16,031 nt of DNA from an uncultured Bacteroides sp. (GCA_900546645.1 URDR01000070.1:1-16031); one strand, 5' to 3'. Counted from the first letter of the stretch, positions 7,981 to 15,972 are shown. Program-made: numbers and translations. The notes: generated from the letters alone by a model not told the origin.

Positions 7981-9627
7981 ATGAAACGTAATATACTTTA
8001 TACCTTTATCATTGCAGCTGCAATGAGTATGACCGGATGTTCTTCATTTCTTGAAGAAGACCCTAGAGATCAGATGCCTGAAGAAGAGGCATATAAAAAC
8101 CCACAGATGATTTACCTGAATACCGTAGCCAATCTTTATACAAAAATTGGAGCAGACGGAGGAGGTAATGGTCTGGCTGGAACCGACCGAGGACTGTATG
8201 ACCTAAATACCTTTACCGCCGACGAAGCCATACTTCCTACCCGTGGTGGAGACTGGGATGACGGTGGTTTGTGGAGGGATTTGTTCCAACATAACTGGGG
8301 AGTAAACAACGGACTGATTATCTCCACTTGGGACTATCTGTATGGAGTCATTATGCAATGCAACCAATCCATAGACAAACTCACCAGCTTAAAAGAGGCT
8401 GATCCAAGCAACGAATACTTCGATATCTACCAAGCTGAAGTACGCGCCCTTCGTGCCATGTATTATTACTATCTAATCGACATGTTCGCCCGTGTACCAA
8501 TTGTTGAATCCTCAGAGACTAAAATGGAAGATGTAGAGCAATCGGAGCGCAGTGAAGTATTCGCCTTCATCAAGAAGGAACTGGAAGAAGTCACCCCGTT
8601 GTTAGTAGAAGCCAAGAGTGCAGACAACGGCGAATACTATGGTCGTATGACCAAAGCTGTAGGCTACTTCTTGCTGGCGAAACTGGCTTTGAATGCCGAA
8701 GTCTATACGGATGATAATTGGACCGACAACAATCGACCAAATGGAAAAGATATCAAATTTACCATTGACGGACAAGAAATGAATTGTTGGGAAGCAGTCG
8801 TTGCTTATGCTGACAAGATTAAAGCCTGCGGTTATGAATTGAATCAGGGGCCCAGCGGATTCCTTTCTAACTTTGAAGTAGAAAACGAAGGGTCAAAAGA
8901 GAACATCTTTGTTATCCCTATGGACCCTTCACTCTACAAAGCACGCAACATGTATCTGGTACGCTCGAACCACTATGATGTAGGTAAGGCACTCGGATTC
9001 GGTAATGGAGGATGGAATGGTGCTTGTGCTACCATCGAGGCAATGAATGCCTTCGGGTATAACACGACCAATCCTGACCCAAGAATGAATTTGACTTATT
9101 ACACCAAAAACGTTGAAATCAACGGTAAAAAAGTAATCAACAGCGATACTGGAAAGCCACTGGAATATCTGCCCATGGCTGTCAAACTCCAGTTTGACAA
9201 GAGTGATACAAACATGAAAATGGCAGGTGCACGTATGCATAAATATGCTTACGACCGCACTGCAACAGAGGACGGTCAATGTCCGCACAATGACTGGGTA
9301 CTGTTCCGCTATTCAGATGTAGTGCTGATGCGTGCCGAAGCACTGGTACGTAACGGACAGAGCGGACAAGCCGATTTAGATGAAGTACGTAATCGTGTAG
9401 GTGCCACACATGCAGACGCTACACTTGACAACATTCTGAAAGAACGTCTGCTGGAACTAGCATGGGAAGGGTGGCGCCGTCAAGACTTGATTCGCTTCGG
9501 TCACTTTAACGACAAGATTACCGAGCGTCCGAAAACTGAGAAATACTTGCAGGTATTCCCGATTCATGCCAATACATTGGCTGTTAACAAGAACCTGACC
9601 CAAAATCCAGGCTACCCCAAACTGTAA
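7981..9627 (+). CDS. susD: SusD, surface starch-binding lipoprotein
   Basis: SusD binds the helical form of starch on the cell surface and acts as the lid of the SusC transporter. The signal peptide ends in the lipobox MTGC with C20 as the lipidated residue; SSFLEED follows. The TPR-like helical scaffold is visible in EVRALRAMYYYYLIDMFARVPIV (153-175), a family signature. The C-terminal SusD/RagB region includes KERLLELAWEGWRRQDLIRFG (about 487-507) and the closing NPGYPKL. Aromatic residues W92, W98 and W106 lie in the segment that carries starch-contacting tryptophans in B. thetaiotaomicron SusD, but I have not aligned them individually. Its 548 residues compare with 551 for the archetype. 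It begins 13 bp after the susC stop, so the two are surely co-transcribed. Confidence 0.95.
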   Translation: MKRNILYTFIIAAAMSMTGCSSFLEEDPRDQMPEEEAYKNPQMIYLNTVANLYTKIGADGGGNGLAGTDRGLYDLNTFTADEAILPTRGGDWDDGGLWRDLFQHNWGVNNGLIISTWDYLYGVIMQCNQSIDKLTSLKEADPSNEYFDIYQAEVRALRAMYYYYLIDMFARVPIVESSETKMEDVEQSERSEVFAFIKKELEEVTPLLVEAKSADNGEYYGRMTKAVGYFLLAKLALNAEVYTDDNWTDNNRPNGKDIKFTIDGQEMNCWEAVVAYADKIKACGYELNQGPSGFLSNFEVENEGSKENIFVIPMDPSLYKARNMYLVRSNHYDVGKALGFGNGGWNGACATIEAMNAFGYNTTNPDPRMNLTYYTKNVEINGKKVINSDTGKPLEYLPMAVKLQFDKSDTNMKMAGARMHKYAYDRTATEDGQCPHNDWVLFRYSDVVLMRAEALVRNGQSGQADLDEVRNRVGATHADATLDNILKERLLELAWEGWRRQDLIRFGHFNDKITERPKTEKYLQVFPIHANTLAVNKNLTQNPGYPKL

Positions 9628-9663
9628 AACAACAAACAACGAATCTCTAAAAACAGAATAACC

Positions 9664-10383
9664 ATGAAAACTTATATCAAAAATATTCTAACCGCCCTGA
9701 TGCTCTGCTTCGTAATATCAAGTTGCCAGGACAATGAGAACTGGAGAATTATTCCGTATGAACCCGAACCGGAAGTTCCGGCCGAAGGACCAACTGAACT
9801 ACGTATCGCAGGCGGTCATCAGGGATGGAAACCAGAAGCCGAAGTCATCGGGAAACTCTATCCCGTGAAGAATGATGCAGGAGAGATGGACGGCGACTAT
9901 GCCGGATACGTTTATCTCGGTACAGAATTCAAAATTTGCCCCAATGCAGGTTGGGACGGAGCTTTCGGTACATCCGACAACACTCCGGAGGGTTCTATGG
10001 TAACTGGAGATGGGCTGGGTAATCTGAAAGTTGCCACCGAAGGATACTATTACGTAACCTGCAACATCAAAGACCTGACTTGGAAAGCAGATCCTTTGAA
10101 CTTCGGAGTAATAGGTGACGCTACCGGCAGCTGGGATATAGACAATCCCTTGACATACGATGCAGCCGATTTAAAACTGAAAATCACAATGGACTTAGTT
10201 GACGGTAAAATCAAATTCCGCGCCAATGGTGCTTGGGGAGTTCCCAATGGTGAATTTGGCGGTGGCGACGAAGAAGGCAAACTCTTTCCTAAAGGTGCAG
10301 ACATACCCGTTACAGCTGGCAAGTATCAAATCATAGTAGATCTGTCTACAACCGACTATACCTACAAACTGATTGCTCAATAA
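9664..10383 (+). CDS. susE: SusE-like surface starch-binding lipoprotein, short form with two binding modules
   Basis: This is a probable surface glycan-binding protein that retains starch near SusCD. The lipobox is ISSC with C21 lipidated, followed by acidic QDNENW, which fits Bacteroides surface export. A short proline/glutamate linker (about 32-43, EPEPEVPAEG) leads directly into two related beta-sandwich modules, about 45-140 and 142-238. Each has a matching core: FKICPNAGWDGAFG around W97 and IKFRANGAWGVPNGEFG around W191, 94 residues apart, with lysines K90 and K184 in step. B. thetaiotaomicron SusE (387 residues) has an Ig-like N-domain before two such modules; here that spacer domain is absent, and SusF is absent too. 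The gene starts 36 bp after susD. Assignment as SusE rather than SusF rests on position and on module number. Confidence 0.8.
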   Translation: MKTYIKNILTALMLCFVISSCQDNENWRIIPYEPEPEVPAEGPTELRIAGGHQGWKPEAEVIGKLYPVKNDAGEMDGDYAGYVYLGTEFKICPNAGWDGAFGTSDNTPEGSMVTGDGLGNLKVATEGYYYVTCNIKDLTWKADPLNFGVIGDATGSWDIDNPLTYDAADLKLKITMDLVDGKIKFRANGAWGVPNGEFGGGDEEGKLFPKGADIPVTAGKYQIIVDLSTTDYTYKLIAQ

Positions 10384-10406
10384 GCATAATAACTAAACTG
10401 TCTAAA

Positions 10407-10450
10407 GGGGCATGCCTGAGCATCAGCTCGGTATGCCCCTTTCCTTCTTA
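10407..10450 (+). terminator. Intrinsic terminator-like hairpin between susE and the GH13 gene
   Basis: GGGGCATGCC (10407-10416) pairs with GGTATGCCCC (10430-10439) over 10 positions with one G-U pair. Past a single bulged T, GAGC (10418-10421) pairs with GCTC (10426-10429), leaving the 4-nt loop ATCA. A pyrimidine tract TTTCCTTCTT follows directly (10440-10449). This is the usual form of a factor-independent terminator, but it lies inside the operon only 12 bp before the next start codon. It probably terminates partly and lowers amylase mRNA relative to the binding and transport genes. Confidence 0.75.
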
Positions 10451-10461
10451 TCCTACAGCTT

Positions 10462-12792
10462 ATGAAAACCACTTTACTACAATTCGCACTTCTTGTTGTG
10501 CTGACCGCCTTTTGGTCGTGTTCCGACCACGAAGAATCCACCCCCGAAGTTCCTCCTGCCAATATTCCTGAAGGATGGAGTTGCTCATCGGAACAGGCAG
10601 ACGCAGACCAGACAATCACCATCACTTTCAAAGCACCGAAAAGCTCCGCACTCTATGGCTACGAAGGAGATGTATACCTTCATGCCGGAATCATCAACGA
10701 AGGAAACTGGATGTATGTACCTGCCGACTGGAACGAGAATATCGACAAGTGTAAATGTACTCCTACGGATACTAATATCTGGAGCATCACCCTCTCGCCA
10801 TCCATCCGTGAATGGTTCGGATCGGGTACATCTCCCGTCAAACAATTGGGACTGGTGATACGCAGTGCCGACGGAAGCCGAAAGGGACAAGATGAGGATT
10901 ATTTCATCAACATTACTGACAGCAAGTATCAAGGCTTCCAACCCGCTCCCATCAAAGAACAGTCCCTACCCACCGGCATGCAACATGGCATCAATACAGA
11001 CGCACAGACCAACAGCGTAACCCTTGTGCTCTACGATCGCGCCACAGACGGTACATACAAAGACTATGCCTATGTGGTGGGTGACTTCAACCAATGGACA
11101 CTGGCCAACAATGAATCTTCACAGATGTACCGCGACCCGGCAACCGGATGCTGGTGGATTACATTGGGCAACCTCGACCCGAAGCGTGAATATGCTTTCC
11201 AATATTATGTAGGAACAACCGGTGGCAATGCCATACGACTTGCCGACCCCTATACTGAAAAGATTCTCGACCCCGATAACGACAAGTATATCTCTTCTTC
11301 TACCTATCCCGAAGCTAAGAGAATATACCCCAAAGGAGGAAATGGCATCGTATCCACTTTCCGCATTCTGAGGGATGACTTTGCATGGAGTACACCTGAT
11401 TTTAAAGTTTCTGACCCCACAAATTTGATTATCTATGAGCTGTTATTGCGCGACTTCACAGCAACAAAAGACCTGAACGGCGCCATGCAGAAACTGGACT
11501 ATCTCAAGCAACTAGGAGTGAATACCATTGAACTGATGCCTATACAAGAATTCGATGGAAACGACAGTTGGGGATACAACCCATGTTTCTACTTTGCTCT
11601 CGACAAATCTTATGGTACACCGCAGCAATACAAGGAGTTTATAGACCGTTGCCATAGTCTGGGTATCGCCGTATTATTAGATGTAGTCTATAATCATGCC
11701 ACAAACAATATGCCTTTCGCACGTATGTACTGGGACGGAAACCGACCTGCAGCCAACAACCCGTGGTTCAACCAGGAAGCTCCTCACCCGTATTCTGTAT
11801 TCAATGATTTCAACCATGAATCCAGACTTACTCGTGAATTCGTAAAACGCAATCTGAAATACCTGCTAAATGAATACAAAATAGACGGCTTCCGTTTCGA
11901 CCTGACCAAAGGTTTTACCAACCAAAATAGCACAGAGATGACCTCAGGCAACTACGATGCCAGCCGTATTGAAATCCTAAAGGATTATCACCAGACCATA
12001 CGTTCCACCAATCCTGACGCACTTATGATTTGCGAACATCTGGCAGGAAAGGAAGAGGAAAGTGAGTTGGCAGCCGACGGAATCAAACTCTGGCGCAATC
12101 TAAACAATGCATATTGCCAATCTGCAATGGGATGGTTAGAAAACAGCAGTTTCGAAGAACTCATCACTTGTAACAACGGCATCATTGAAAAAGGATGGAT
12201 AGGTTATATGGAAAGCCACGACGAAGAACGCTGCGCCTACAAACAAATTCGCTGGGGCAACGGTATCCTACAAACAGATCAAACTGCACAGATGAAACAA
12301 CTGGAGACAAATGCCGCATTTTTCTTTTCCGTACCTGGACCGAAGATGATCTGGCAATTTGAGGAATTGGGCTACGATATTTCAATCAATGCCAATACAC
12401 AAGGCGAAGTCATTGAAGGTGAAGAACACCGTACAGATCGTAAGCCACTCCACTGGGAGTATTATACAGACCCGGCACGAAAAGGTTTATATGATGTCTA
12501 TGCTAAATTACTGAATTTGCGTAAAACACACGCCAACCTCTTCCAGGCAAACAGCACTTTCTCTTGGAATGTGGATAATAACTATTGGAGCGGCTCTACG
12601 CCACGTAGCATCACATTGAAAAACGGCCATGATATGTTATACGTAATCGGTAATTTCGGAGAAGAAGATGCCAATGCTATTTCTCTGCCCGAAGGTATAC
12701 AATATAATTATATGACTGGAGAAGAAGTAAGTGGCAATATCACCGTACCTGCCCATAGCTTCTTCCTGGGTACAAGCTTTATGCCCCAATAA
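10462..12792 (+). CDS. Surface GH13 alpha-amylase/pullulanase-like lipoprotein with N-terminal binding modules
   Basis: This is the likely surface endo-acting enzyme that takes the place of SusG. The lipobox is atypical (FWSC, C20), followed by SDHEES, which fits surface export. Residues about 33-165 form a beta-rich module of uncertain family. About 174-290 is a CBM48-like domain (VVGDFNQW, 205-212). The GH13 barrel spans about 318-690 with SWGYNP (369-374), region I LLDVVYNHA (D407, N411, H412), region II GFRFD (nucleophile D480), region III ICEHL (acid/base E525) and region IV ESHDEER (stabiliser D587), then a C-terminal beta domain. From memory the layout matches BoGH13A of the B. ovatus sus locus (CBM98-CBM48-GH13_47), not SusG, whose binding module is inserted within the barrel. 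Whether it cuts alpha-1,4, alpha-1,6 or both bonds cannot be told from sequence. Confidence 0.88.
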   Translation: MKTTLLQFALLVVLTAFWSCSDHEESTPEVPPANIPEGWSCSSEQADADQTITITFKAPKSSALYGYEGDVYLHAGIINEGNWMYVPADWNENIDKCKCTPTDTNIWSITLSPSIREWFGSGTSPVKQLGLVIRSADGSRKGQDEDYFINITDSKYQGFQPAPIKEQSLPTGMQHGINTDAQTNSVTLVLYDRATDGTYKDYAYVVGDFNQWTLANNESSQMYRDPATGCWWITLGNLDPKREYAFQYYVGTTGGNAIRLADPYTEKILDPDNDKYISSSTYPEAKRIYPKGGNGIVSTFRILRDDFAWSTPDFKVSDPTNLIIYELLLRDFTATKDLNGAMQKLDYLKQLGVNTIELMPIQEFDGNDSWGYNPCFYFALDKSYGTPQQYKEFIDRCHSLGIAVLLDVVYNHATNNMPFARMYWDGNRPAANNPWFNQEAPHPYSVFNDFNHESRLTREFVKRNLKYLLNEYKIDGFRFDLTKGFTNQNSTEMTSGNYDASRIEILKDYHQTIRSTNPDALMICEHLAGKEEESELAADGIKLWRNLNNAYCQSAMGWLENSSFEELITCNNGIIEKGWIGYMESHDEERCAYKQIRWGNGILQTDQTAQMKQLETNAAFFFSVPGPKMIWQFEELGYDISINANTQGEVIEGEEHRTDRKPLHWEYYTDPARKGLYDVYAKLLNLRKTHANLFQANSTFSWNVDNNYWSGSTPRSITLKNGHDMLYVIGNFGEEDANAISLPEGIQYNYMTGEEVSGNITVPAHSFFLGTSFMPQ

Positions 12793-12833
12793 CCGAGGTC
12801 CGAAGCACTCATGATGTTACTTATATAATTCAA

Positions 12834-12882
12834 AAAATCCCCCAAGCGTTTCAAGCAAAAGCTTGTACGCATGGGGGATTTT
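12834..12882. terminator. Bidirectional terminator between the sus operon and the thioredoxin gene
   Basis: AATCCCCC (12836-12843) pairs with GGGGGATT (12873-12880). The stem continues through an A-T pair, an A-A mismatch and GCG/CGC. An inner CAAGC-AAAA-GCTTG hairpin caps it. TTTTATTTATT follows on the plus strand, and the run of A before it gives a T tract on the minus strand. It therefore can end transcripts from both convergent genes. Confidence 0.85.
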
Positions 12883-12907
12883 ATTTATTCAACCAGTTTT
12901 CAACTTA

Positions 12908-13393
12908 TCAGGGCTTTTTTCCTAACAAGAACTCATCTATTGCTTTTTTCAAAGTTGCTTTAGGAAGAGCTCCTTGAGCTACCTGAGGATCTCCTGTTTT
13001 CGGTATAAACAGCAAGGTAGGAATGCTACGAATACCAAATGCGGCAGCCAATTCCTGCTCTTTTTCCGTATCAATCTTATAAATCACAATCTGCCCGTCA
13101 TATTCCTTGGCAAGTTCTTCAAGAATCGGAGCAATCATTTTACAGGGTCCACACCAAGTGGCATAGAAATCAATGATTGCCGGTTTATCGCCTTCATATT
13201 TCCATTCACTGGGATTCTTCTCGTAGTTATAAACTTTAGCCAAAAAATCGGCTTTGGTAAGATGTACCACTTTTGCATTTTCTGCTATATCCATCTTCTT
13301 ATTCATTTCTGACTGATTGTTTGACACATTACTACTACATGCTGTATTTACTATAAATACAGCCAACATAAGGAATAAGATTTTTTTCATCAT
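12908..13393 (-). CDS. Exported thioredoxin (TrxP-like)
   Basis: This thiol-disulfide oxidoreductase probably acts in the periplasm or on the membrane. An N-terminal export signal (residues 1-18) ends in NTAC with C19. Position -3 is Asn, not the usual aliphatic residue, so lipidation is uncertain. A linker (about 20-42) precedes a complete thioredoxin fold (about 43-158). The active site is W80-C81-G82-P83-C84 and the cis-proline is P125 (RSIPT). The segment before the fold core (KVYNYEKNPSEWKYEGDKPAIIDFY) is an extended feature I associate with the TrxP type of B. fragilis, which works in periplasmic oxidative folding. The start may be either of two adjacent ATG codons (13393 or 13390). It is convergent with the sus operon and no functional link to starch use is visible. 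Confidence 0.9.
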   Translation of the reverse strand: MMKKILFLMLAVFIVNTACSSNVSNNQSEMNKKMDIAENAKVVHLTKADFLAKVYNYEKNPSEWKYEGDKPAIIDFYATWCGPCKMIAPILEELAKEYDGQIVIYKIDTEKEQELAAAFGIRSIPTLLFIPKTGDPQVAQGALPKATLKKAIDEFLLGKKP

Positions 13394-13472
13394 TCTACTT
13401 CATTATAAACAACAATTCTACAAAATATAAGTTCAGTGAAAACGGGTGAAAGGCGAGCCATACTACCCAGTC

Positions 13473-13482
13473 TGATTAATCA
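13473..13482. repeat. 10-bp palindrome TGATTAATCA upstream of the thioredoxin gene
   Basis: A perfect palindrome sits about 80 bp upstream of the thioredoxin start, in the 134-bp gap after the neighbouring 469-codon gene. A larger imperfect hairpin (CCTG...CAGG, 13485-13502) lies beside it and might end the upstream minus-strand transcript. The sequence is short and AT-rich, so a regulator-binding role is only possible. Confidence 0.2.
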
Positions 13483-13527
13483 ACCTGCCTCTACAAACAG
13501 GATAAAAGAACAATTCATCACTGCGAT

Positions 13528-14937
13528 TTACTTAACTTTCGACAGTTCATCAAGCAAAGCCGGTCTCCGGGGGCGGCGTGCTTTCTGCTGCTCAATTATT
13601 TCATAGGCCTCCCGACGACCTCCATAGCCGATAAGCGTTTTCAACATAGAAACTCCATGTTGATAGGAAGAACGGTCTGATGCTCTCCGAAAATGGTTCT
13701 CCACACATCCAACATACAACTTAATGAATTCGTCTTTATAGCATTCGAAAACCTGCTTGGGAGTCTCCTCCAAAAGATGCTGTAAAGGATATTTCCGAAG
13801 ATATTCCATATACCTACTCCACATTTTCTCTTGAGTATACATGTATAGGAGTAAAATTTGATTCCCATCTGCATCAGTAATTAATGATTCTACCCAGTCT
13901 TCCCAGATTATTGGGTCTATTTTACTTTTCATCAACGAATACATCGCCTCCATCGAAAAGTCCATACCTTCCCATTCGCCAAACCGAACCCTATTTCTTA
14001 AGAAAAAATCACGAGCCAGACGAATAATCTGAGTCGTATCTTCTCTTTGAAGGTATACTTTCATCTCCCACTCTTTCCATTCACAAACAAGTCCTTCCAG
14101 CTCTGCATTCTGTTCAATGCCCTGCACTGCTATCCGAAGCACTTCATCGAGATTATCCTCCTCCCATGCCATCTGAAGGAGTTTACGGCGAAACTCTTCA
14201 TTCTCAATATGGTCATACATAAACTTACGCTGCTCTTCTGATGTACCACAGCGAGCCATCATCTTCAGTTTATATAGCTGAGCCTGATTATAAGCATATT
14301 TCTGGCTCCAATCATCCTCATGAGGCTTTTTTATTTCATCTAATGCAGAAAGTACTTCACCTTGCTGCTCTGGAGTATTTGCCAAATTAACGGCAAATTG
14401 AATCCAACTCCACCACCAGTCCCAGCCAACCAGATTTTTCTCTTTAAATCGGGTCAATGCCAATTTGAATAAATCAGACTTCATCTCATCAGGCAGTTCC
14501 TTTTCAATAAGCAAGAACCATTTCTCAAAGCAATAATCAACTATTCCACTAAGTTCCCCTGCGCTGTCATCTCCACTGTTGAGGATTTTTTCTGCCATAT
14601 CGGCAACACCTGTCAATATGGCTACAGCCACATTCCACTGTTGATAGTTCATGGCTTCATCTGCTTCTTCAAGTATCTGATTCACACTTGCATTAAACTC
14701 AAAACTATCCCGATAACTAATATAACCATGACGGCTATAATCTTCTATCAACCCTTCAATGAGAGAGGAATACCGCCCAGGATTAGAAACCAATCTTCTA
14801 TCAGCACCCAATGCAAGAAAACGATTGCAAACCTGCACGTTGTTTTCACATTCTGCCCTAATAAATTCTTCCAGTTTCCTCTTATCAAGTGATCTCAAGA
14901 GGCTATCAACTTTTGATGCCATGTTTTTTGATTTCAT
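13528..14937 (-). CDS. Helical protein resembling the C-terminal region of SWIM zinc-finger proteins
   Basis: This 469-residue cytoplasmic protein has no signal peptide or membrane segment. It is almost wholly alpha-helical and rich in charged residues and tryptophan. Three features recall the long helical region that follows the SWIM zinc finger in a widespread bacterial family: an opening like LLRSLDKRKLEEFIRAECENN (13-33), GDDSAGELSGIVDYCFEKW (122-140), and the ending RRPRRPALLDEL (454-465). The zinc-finger half itself (CxCnCxH) is not present, and the 179 bp upstream holds no remnant of it that I can see. It is therefore a stand-alone form or an old truncation. ATG at 14937 gives the longest form; Met at residue 6 (14922) is an alternative. 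No function can be assigned. It reads in the same direction as the thioredoxin gene, 134 bp away. Confidence 0.72.
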   Translation of the reverse strand: MKSKNMASKVDSLLRSLDKRKLEEFIRAECENNVQVCNRFLALGADRRLVSNPGRYSSLIEGLIEDYSRHGYISYRDSFEFNASVNQILEEADEAMNYQQWNVAVAILTGVADMAEKILNSGDDSAGELSGIVDYCFEKWFLLIEKELPDEMKSDLFKLALTRFKEKNLVGWDWWWSWIQFAVNLANTPEQQGEVLSALDEIKKPHEDDWSQKYAYNQAQLYKLKMMARCGTSEEQRKFMYDHIENEEFRRKLLQMAWEEDNLDEVLRIAVQGIEQNAELEGLVCEWKEWEMKVYLQREDTTQIIRLARDFFLRNRVRFGEWEGMDFSMEAMYSLMKSKIDPIIWEDWVESLITDADGNQILLLYMYTQEKMWSRYMEYLRKYPLQHLLEETPKQVFECYKDEFIKLYVGCVENHFRRASDRSSYQHGVSMLKTLIGYGGRREAYEIIEQQKARRPRRPALLDELSKVK

Positions 14938-15040
14938 CTGTCAATATTCTTATGCTATCCTTTTACATAATTTCTGCAATATGGCAAAATCTCCCGAAAT
15001 CTGCAAACAGAGAAATCAAAATGAAACTAAGCCATCCTTA

Positions 15041-15085
15041 AAAAACAACAGCGCAACAAACAAGTTATTTTTGTTCATTGCGCTG
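15041..15085 (-). terminator. Terminator of the DUF2795 gene
   Basis: CAGCGCAA (15049-15056) and TTGCGCTG (15078-15085) pair perfectly. Inside, AACAA (15059-15063) pairs with TTGTT (15071-15075) around a 7-nt loop, with a small CA/CA internal loop between the two stems. On the minus strand the stem is followed by TTGTTTTTT, the T tract of an intrinsic terminator. It lies 32 bp after the stop codon of the small gene at 15117-15338. Confidence 0.78.
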
Positions 15086-15116
15086 AAGCCTAATTATTCA
15101 ACCTATTCCAAGGCTA

Positions 15117-15338
15117 TTAATATTCCTCCTCGTTGAAGAAAAAATCTTCTTTACTTGGATAGTCCGGCCAAATATCTTCAATACTTTCGTATATTTCACC
15201 TTCATCTTCCATTTCCTGAAGGTTTTCAATAACTTCCAAAGGAGCACCTGAGCGCATTGCATAGTCAATCAGTTCATCTTTTGTCGCAGGCCATGGAGCG
15301 TCTTCCAGCTTTGAGGCCAATTCCAATGTCCAATACAT
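15117..15338 (-). CDS. Small acidic DUF2795 protein
   Basis: This 73-residue soluble protein is very acidic, with a conserved opening MYWTLELASKLEDAPWPATKDELIDYA and a tail rich in Glu and Asp ending DFFFNEEEY. The opening, including WPATKDELIDYAMRSGAP (16-33), is the hallmark of the DUF2795 family, found across Bacteroidetes. Molecular function is unknown to me. The gene has its own well-formed promoter upstream and its own terminator downstream, so it is a single-gene unit. The length is complete for Bacteroidales members. Confidence 0.88.
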   Translation of the reverse strand: MYWTLELASKLEDAPWPATKDELIDYAMRSGAPLEVIENLQEMEDEGEIYESIEDIWPDYPSKEDFFFNEEEY

Positions 15339-15382
15339 ATTATATCAGTTTTTAAAGTTTAACATCTTGATTTATTGAGCCA

Positions 15383-15412
15383 CAAAAGTATAATAAATTC
15401 TTTCACTCACAA
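15383..15412 (-). promoter_or_regulatory. Promoter of the DUF2795 gene
   Basis: On the minus strand, TACTTTTG (15390-15383) is a perfect -7 TAnnTTTG box. TTG (15412-15410) stands 19 bp upstream as a -33 element, the classical Bacteroides arrangement. Transcription would start near 15376, about 38 nt before the ATG. The -33 element and part of the spacer overlap the last codons of the adenosyltransferase gene. Confidence 0.65.
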
Positions 15413-15972
15413 GTCTTATCCCAATAAATTTCATCCGACTTCGTTAAATAGTTTAACTTTCGACTCAATACGAACAAATAATCCGACAATCTGTTTACAA
15501 ATCGCTTCACATTATCATCTATTTCTTCCACACCCATTTCTTCCAAGGCATAGATTCTACGTTCTGCACGCCGACATACAGTACGGCAAACATGACAAGC
15601 AGCTGCCGCCTGCGAGCCACCGGGAAGAATAAAGCCCGACAATTCGGGTAAATAAGTATGCATCTCATCTATTTCTTGTTCCAAACGAAGAATATTTGAA
15701 TCTGCAACCTTGCTTTCTATACACAACTCGGTTTTACTTTGGTCTGTTGCCAGATAAGAGCCTATAGAAAAGAGTTTATGCTGAATGGTTTTTAACAACT
15801 CATTCGATTGTTCATCCGGACTTACCGCCATCAGCCACCCTATACACGCATTCAGTTCGTCGATGGTGCCATAAGCTTCAAGCCGGGCATCCGCTTTTGA
15901 CACACGCACTCCCCCTACGAGCGAAGTCGTTCCTTTATCACCTGTTCGGGTATAAATCTTACTCATTTTCAT
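15403..15972 (-). CDS. PduO-type cob(I)alamin adenosyltransferase
   Basis: This enzyme transfers the adenosyl group of ATP to cob(I)alamin, giving adenosylcobalamin, the cofactor of enzymes such as methylmalonyl-CoA mutase in Bacteroides propionate metabolism. It is a five-helix-bundle trimer in the family. Motifs are clear: the ATP-binding N-terminal segment IYTRTGDKGTTSL (residues 6-18), RLEAYGTIDELNACIG (30-45), and FILPGGSQAAAACHVCRTVCRRAER (114-138). I start at 15972 (189 residues, MKMSKIYTRTG) because the family begins a few residues before the TRTGDKG motif. The frame remains open upstream to another ATG at 16023, which would add 17 residues (MSREENVIKLL...) and cannot be ruled out. 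A third option is Met at 15966. No Shine-Dalgarno sequence decides among them. Confidence 0.9.
   Translation of the reverse strand: MKMSKIYTRTGDKGTTSLVGGVRVSKADARLEAYGTIDELNACIGWLMAVSPDEQSNELLKTIQHKLFSIGSYLATDQSKTELCIESKVADSNILRLEQEIDEMHTYLPELSGFILPGGSQAAAACHVCRTVCRRAERRIYALEEMGVEEIDDNVKRFVNRLSDYLFVLSRKLNYLTKSDEIYWDKTCE

Noticed and set aside
12974..13312. 112-codon plus-strand open frame
   Set aside because: It is antisense to the thioredoxin fold, whose active site and cis-proline are intact on the minus strand.
13420..13428. Possible -7 box (TATATTTTG on the minus strand) before the thioredoxin gene
   Set aside because: The spacing inside the motif is one base too long for TAnnTTTG and no -33 element was seen, so it was not listed as a promoter.
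14759..15136. 125-codon plus-strand open frame
   Set aside because: It runs antisense to the 469-residue gene, crosses the terminator at 15041-15085, and its translation is low-complexity without a domain.
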